Assembly (NCBI GenBank): GCA_030592025.1
Contig: JAUUZX010000050.1
Span: 1-7,599 of the forward strand
Reading direction: 5' to 3'
Length of the DNA: 7,599 nt
Source: a bacterium
GTDB lineage: Bacteria; Krumholzibacteriota; Krumholzibacteria; LZORAL124-64-63
Shown: in pieces, positions 5,089-7,599 of the stretch
Layout of the letters: each line of letters begins with the position of its first letter
How positions within the stretch are numbered: the stretch's first letter is position 1
Notes under the pieces: model-generated
The model's database searches: none
Seen by the model: only the letters and a program-made list of their open reading frames with translations
Told to the model about the DNA's origin: nothing
Made by a program: the position numbers and the translations under genes

Positions 5089-6306
5089 ATGTCCGTCGAT
5101 CGCGTCAAGGCCCGCATCATGACCGTCATGCGCAATCTGCCGCCCTTGCCGGAAGTCACCCGGCAGTTGCTGGCGATCATGCGCGACGAGGCCTCGTCCG
5201 CCAACGATGTGGCCAAGGTCCTTTCGAGCGACCAGGCCCTGGCGGGCAAGGTCCTCAAGCTGGCCAACTCGTCCTTCTATGGCGTGCCCAACGAGGTCAC
5301 GACCATCAGCCGCGCCGTGGTCATCATGGGCTTCACGGGGATCCGGAACATGGCCCTTGGCCTGGGTTCCGCCGCCGCCCTGCGCAAGATGGACAGCAAG
5401 GTCGACATGAACGCCTTCTGGGCCCACGCCATGGCCAACGCTGCCGCGGCGCAGGTCCTGGCCCCCTACATGCAGCGTCGGATGGATCCGGAAGAGGCCT
5501 TCCTGGCGGGTCTCATGCACGACATCGGGGCCTACGTGCTGGCCGCCGCCGTGCCCGATGAGTACCAGGCCGTCATGGATGACCACACCGGCGACCGCCA
5601 GGAGCGGGAACATCGCCTCATCGGTTTCACCCACTCCCAGATCGGGCAGGGCCTGCTCAAGTTCTGGGAACTGCCCGAGCCCTTCTGCGACGCCGCGCGG
5701 TACCACCACGACGTGGACAAGGCCACCGCCGGGGAGCAGCCCCTGACCAACCTCGTGGCCCTGGCCGACATCCTGGCCTGCATCCACGGTGGCGACTTCG
5801 AGTCCCCCGCCACGGAGACGGATCTGAGCCGCCTCATGAGCGCCGCGGGCCTCAGCGCCGACAACCTCATGCAGGGCATGCAGGGCATGGACGCCAAGAT
5901 CGAGGAGATGCAGGACTTCATGCAGATCGCCGGCAACGGCCACACGACCCTCACCGAGACCCTCCAGAAGGGCGCCTCCTGCGTTGTCGTCACCACCGAC
6001 GATCAGCGTCGGCAGTGGACCGACGGCGTGCTGCGGTTCTTCGGCTACGAGATCTTCTCCATGGACGCCTTCTTCAACCAGGCCCCCGGCGCCGAGAACG
6101 TGCGCCTGGCCCTCGTGGATCCCCAGACCCTGACCCCGGACCAGATCGGGCGGCTCCTGCCCTTCCTGGGAACGACCGGGGCCCGGGTGTGCGTCCTCAC
6201 CGATTCGGGCGCCACGCCCCCGGAGCACATGGCCGAGTACCCGCACCTGAACTTCATCTTCACCCGTGAGCAGCTCAACGAGGTCATGTCCGCCCAGACG
6301 GTCTGA
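5089..6306 (+). CDS. HDOD-domain signalling protein with a C-terminal receiver-like domain
   Basis: A 405-residue soluble protein with no signal or membrane segment. The HDOD domain covers roughly 10-230. It opens with LPPLPEVTRQLLAIM (17-31), then VLSSDQALAGKVLKLANSSFYG (44-65), the ISRAVVIMGFTGIRNMAL helices (73-90) and GLMHDIGAYVL (141-151). H113, H144-D145 and H206/H207 are retained, but HDOD proteins are generally treated as non-catalytic scaffolds for signalling. A Met/Gln-rich linker (260-280) leads to about 110 residues that read like a worn receiver fold: VVVTTDDQ (299-306), LALVDPQ (340-346, with D344 where the phospho-acceptor would be), RVCVLTDSG (366-374) and NFIFTREQL (388-396). 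The usual lysine of the last loop appears as Arg. The ATG has a GGGGGAG site seven bases upstream. The sigma-28-like promoter suggests a motility or chemotaxis link. Precise role unknown. Confidence 0.9.
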   Translation: MSVDRVKARIMTVMRNLPPLPEVTRQLLAIMRDEASSANDVAKVLSSDQALAGKVLKLANSSFYGVPNEVTTISRAVVIMGFTGIRNMALGLGSAAALRKMDSKVDMNAFWAHAMANAAAAQVLAPYMQRRMDPEEAFLAGLMHDIGAYVLAAAVPDEYQAVMDDHTGDRQEREHRLIGFTHSQIGQGLLKFWELPEPFCDAARYHHDVDKATAGEQPLTNLVALADILACIHGGDFESPATETDLSRLMSAAGLSADNLMQGMQGMDAKIEEMQDFMQIAGNGHTTLTETLQKGASCVVVTTDDQRRQWTDGVLRFFGYEIFSMDAFFNQAPGAENVRLALVDPQTLTPDQIGRLLPFLGTTGARVCVLTDSGATPPEHMAEYPHLNFIFTREQLNEVMSAQTV

Positions 6307-6327
6307 CCCTCGCCGATCCCGCCGCCC

Positions 6328-6361
6328 GGCCGATCTCGTCTTGATCGGTCAGGTTTCCTTT
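6328..6361 (+). terminator. Probable intrinsic terminator of the HDOD gene
   Basis: GGCCGATC (6328-6335) pairs with GATCGGTC (6343-6350), one G-U pair included, around a seven-base loop. The T-rich stretch TTTCCTTT (6354-6361) follows. It begins 21 bases after the HDOD stop codon and ends just before the next gene's ribosome binding site, so it separates two transcription units. Confidence 0.5.
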
Positions 6362-6380
6362 GCCATGCTACCGCCAACCA

Positions 6381-6386
6381 AAGGAG
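6381..6386 (+). promoter_or_regulatory. Ribosome binding site deciding the GTG start of the DUF4230-like gene
   Basis: AAGGAG lies six bases before a GTG at 6393. This favours GTG over an in-frame TTG at 6360, which sits at the terminator's T tract and would put this site inside the coding sequence. Confidence 0.75.
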
Positions 6387-6392
6387 TGCGAC

Positions 6393-7145
6393 GTGGACTA
6401 TCTGCTCATCGGCTTCGGGGGAGGGCTCCTGGTGGCCCTGGCCACGGCGGTGGTGTGGCGTTTCGCCCGCCGCAAGGTCCGGACCGAGCCGCCCCCCGCC
6501 TCGGTCAACTACGAGAGCTTCATCACGAGCATGAAGGCGGTGGGGGAGCTGAGCGTCTTCCGCATCATGACCAAGGAGGTCATCAGCGCCAGCGACCACT
6601 GGTTCGGCGAGTTCGGCAAGAAGTACCTGAACTGGTTGCTGTCCACCCAGCGCATCACCCTGGTCATCGAGTTCGACGTGGACTTCCGCTACGACCTCAC
6701 GGATCCGGCCTTCCGGGTGGAGCGGCGGAGCGAGGGCGTGTTCCACATGACCCTGCCGCCCTGCCGCCACGAGGTCCTCATCCGGGACATGCGGATCCAC
6801 TCCGAGGACAAGACCGAGCTTCTGCCCTGGCTCATGCCCGACCTGCTGGGCCGCTTCTTCACCGGCGGCTTCAGCGTCGAGGCCAAGAACAAGCTCATCA
6901 CCGAGACCCGGTACCAGGCCAGCCGCTTTGCCGGCGAGCTGGTGGGCCGCACCACGGTCGAGGCCCAGAGATCAGCGGCCCGCACCCTGACCATGCTGGC
7001 CCAGGGGCTGGGGGCCTGGCGCGTGGACTTCGACTTCGCCGAGAGCGACGATTTCCACCCGGTGGTGGACACCTCGCGCATCGAACGCAACCTGCCCGCA
7101 CCCGGGGCGGACGCCCTTGGCCGGGACATTCCGGGAGGCTTCTGA
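6393..7145 (+). CDS. DUF4230-like protein with one N-terminal membrane anchor
   Basis: A 250-residue protein of unknown function. One hydrophobic segment (about 3-22, glycine-rich) is followed by RFARRKVR, so it is probably an uncleaved anchor. By the positive-inside rule the bulk would be cytoplasmic, though this is weak. The body has the DUF4230 pattern as I recall it: an opening helix/strand with MKAVGELSVFRI (47-58), a segment ending ITLVIEFDVDFRYDL (88-102), a strand giving GVFHMTLPPCRHEVLI (115-130), and a long charged helical region (about 162-206). It ends with GAWRVDFDFAESD (207-219) and a loose Pro/Gly-rich tail. The GTG start is set by the AAGGAG site. The next gene begins two bases after its stop, so the two are very likely co-transcribed. 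Assignment rests on pattern recognition. No enzymatic motif is visible. Confidence 0.72.
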   Translation: MDYLLIGFGGGLLVALATAVVWRFARRKVRTEPPPASVNYESFITSMKAVGELSVFRIMTKEVISASDHWFGEFGKKYLNWLLSTQRITLVIEFDVDFRYDLTDPAFRVERRSEGVFHMTLPPCRHEVLIRDMRIHSEDKTELLPWLMPDLLGRFFTGGFSVEAKNKLITETRYQASRFAGELVGRTTVEAQRSAARTLTMLAQGLGAWRVDFDFAESDDFHPVVDTSRIERNLPAPGADALGRDIPGGF

Positions 7146-7147
7146 GC

Positions 7148-7599
7148 ATGGACAGGAAAACCGTCGTCGGGGTCATGGGCGGATCGGTGGCTGACGCGCG
7201 CACGGTCGACAACGCCCGGGCCATGGGTCGGCTCATCGCCGAGAACGGCTGGGTGCTGCTGTCGGGCGGGCGCCCCACCGGGGTCATGCAGGCGTCGATC
7301 ACGGGGGCCAAGGAGGCCGGGGGCTTCACCGTGGGCGTGCTCTTCGACACGGACCACGCCGACGCCGCCGAGGACCTCGACCTGGTGATCCCCACGGGCA
7401 TGGGCGCCGGGCGCAACGTCATCAACATCCTGGGCAGCGACGTGGTGGTGGCCTGCCGGGGCACCGGCGGCACCCTGAGCGAGATCGCCCTGGCTCTGCG
7501 CTTCGGCCGGCCGGTGGTGCTGCTGGACTTCGATCCGGGGGAGGTGTTCCTGGAAGCTTGCGCGGCGGGGGCCCGCTGGACCCTGGCGGCGGATCCGGC
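7148..7599 (+). CDS. TIGR00725/LOG-like Rossmann-fold protein, cut by the right window edge
   Basis: The frame is open from an ATG at 7148 to the window end (150 codons plus two bases). GGGAGG (7132-7137), inside the end of the preceding gene, serves as the ribosome binding site. It begins with a nucleotide-fold strand and loop VVGVMGGS (6-13), then WVLLSGGRPTGVMQASITGA (35-54), GAGRNVINILGSDVVVA (86-102) and GTGGTLSEIALALRFGRPVVLL (105-126). These match the TIGR00725 branch of the LOG/SLOG superfamily, whose GG...GT..E loop binds nucleotide-type ligands. Classical LOG proteins release cytokinin-type bases from their ribotides. This branch has no settled function, so phosphoribohydrolase activity is only a possibility. 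Family members are usually about 160-180 residues, so little seems missing. It is a likely operon partner of the DUF4230-like gene. Confidence 0.88.
   Translation, partial: MDRKTVVGVMGGSVADARTVDNARAMGRLIAENGWVLLSGGRPTGVMQASITGAKEAGGFTVGVLFDTDHADAAEDLDLVIPTGMGAGRNVINILGSDVVVACRGTGGTLSEIALALRFGRPVVLLDFDPGEVFLEACAAGARWTLAADP

Noticed and set aside
5062..6246. A 394-codon minus-strand open frame across the HDOD gene
   Set aside because: The composition is Gly/His/Val-rich shadow sequence. The plus-strand HDOD protein explains the region.
6360..6392. TTG start for the DUF4230-like protein
   Set aside because: It lies in the terminator T tract with no ribosome binding site. The GTG at 6393 has AAGGAG at ideal spacing.
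6045..6800. A 251-codon minus-strand open frame spanning the HDOD and DUF4230-like genes
   Set aside because: It crosses the terminator and two well-supported plus-strand genes, and its sequence is featureless.

Overview
The window is GC-rich bacterial DNA with dense genes and strong G/C preference at third codon positions. Nothing in it is phage-like, IS-like or CRISPR-like. It reads as a chromosomal segment of a Gram-negative-type bacterium: it has a periplasmic TAXI solute receptor with a Sec signal, a TRAP permease, and an HDOD signalling protein. I cannot fix the phylum. The gene mix and a possible TGC-N8-TGCA operator would fit a lineage near the FCB group or the old Deltaproteobacteria, but this is only a guess.

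Left half, minus strand. At the edge (310 to 1) is the N-terminal 103 residues of an unrecognised soluble protein. It reads from a TTG start behind a good ribosome binding site. To its right, and transcribed towards it, is a two-gene TAXI-TRAP transporter operon. The TAXI substrate-binding protein (3642-2662) comes first, then an intercistronic hairpin with a perfect 13-bp stem, then the fused 4TM/12TM permease (2582-465). The receptor captures an unknown, probably organic-acid-like, solute in the periplasm. The permease imports it using an ion gradient.

Centre. An AT-rich divergent control region of about 150 bp (3643-3800) separates the transporter operon from dinB (DNA polymerase IV, 3801-4967, plus strand). 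It holds a TTGACA-type promoter for the transporter, a TTGCAA-N4-TTGCAA palindrome, and overlapping inverted repeats. It also has an extended -10 placed so that dinB could be transcribed leaderless.

Right half, plus strand. An HDOD protein (5089-6306) carries a C-terminal domain that looks like a degenerate receiver. It is preceded by a sequence closely matching the flagellar sigma-28 (FliA) promoter and followed by a likely intrinsic terminator. Next is a probable two-gene unit: a membrane-anchored DUF4230-like protein (6393-7145) and, two bases later, a TIGR00725/LOG-like Rossmann-fold protein that runs off the right edge (7148-7599).

No obviously new multi-gene system is present. The most interesting material is regulatory: the sigma-28-like promoter, the divergent dinB/transporter control region, and the large hairpin inside the transporter operon.
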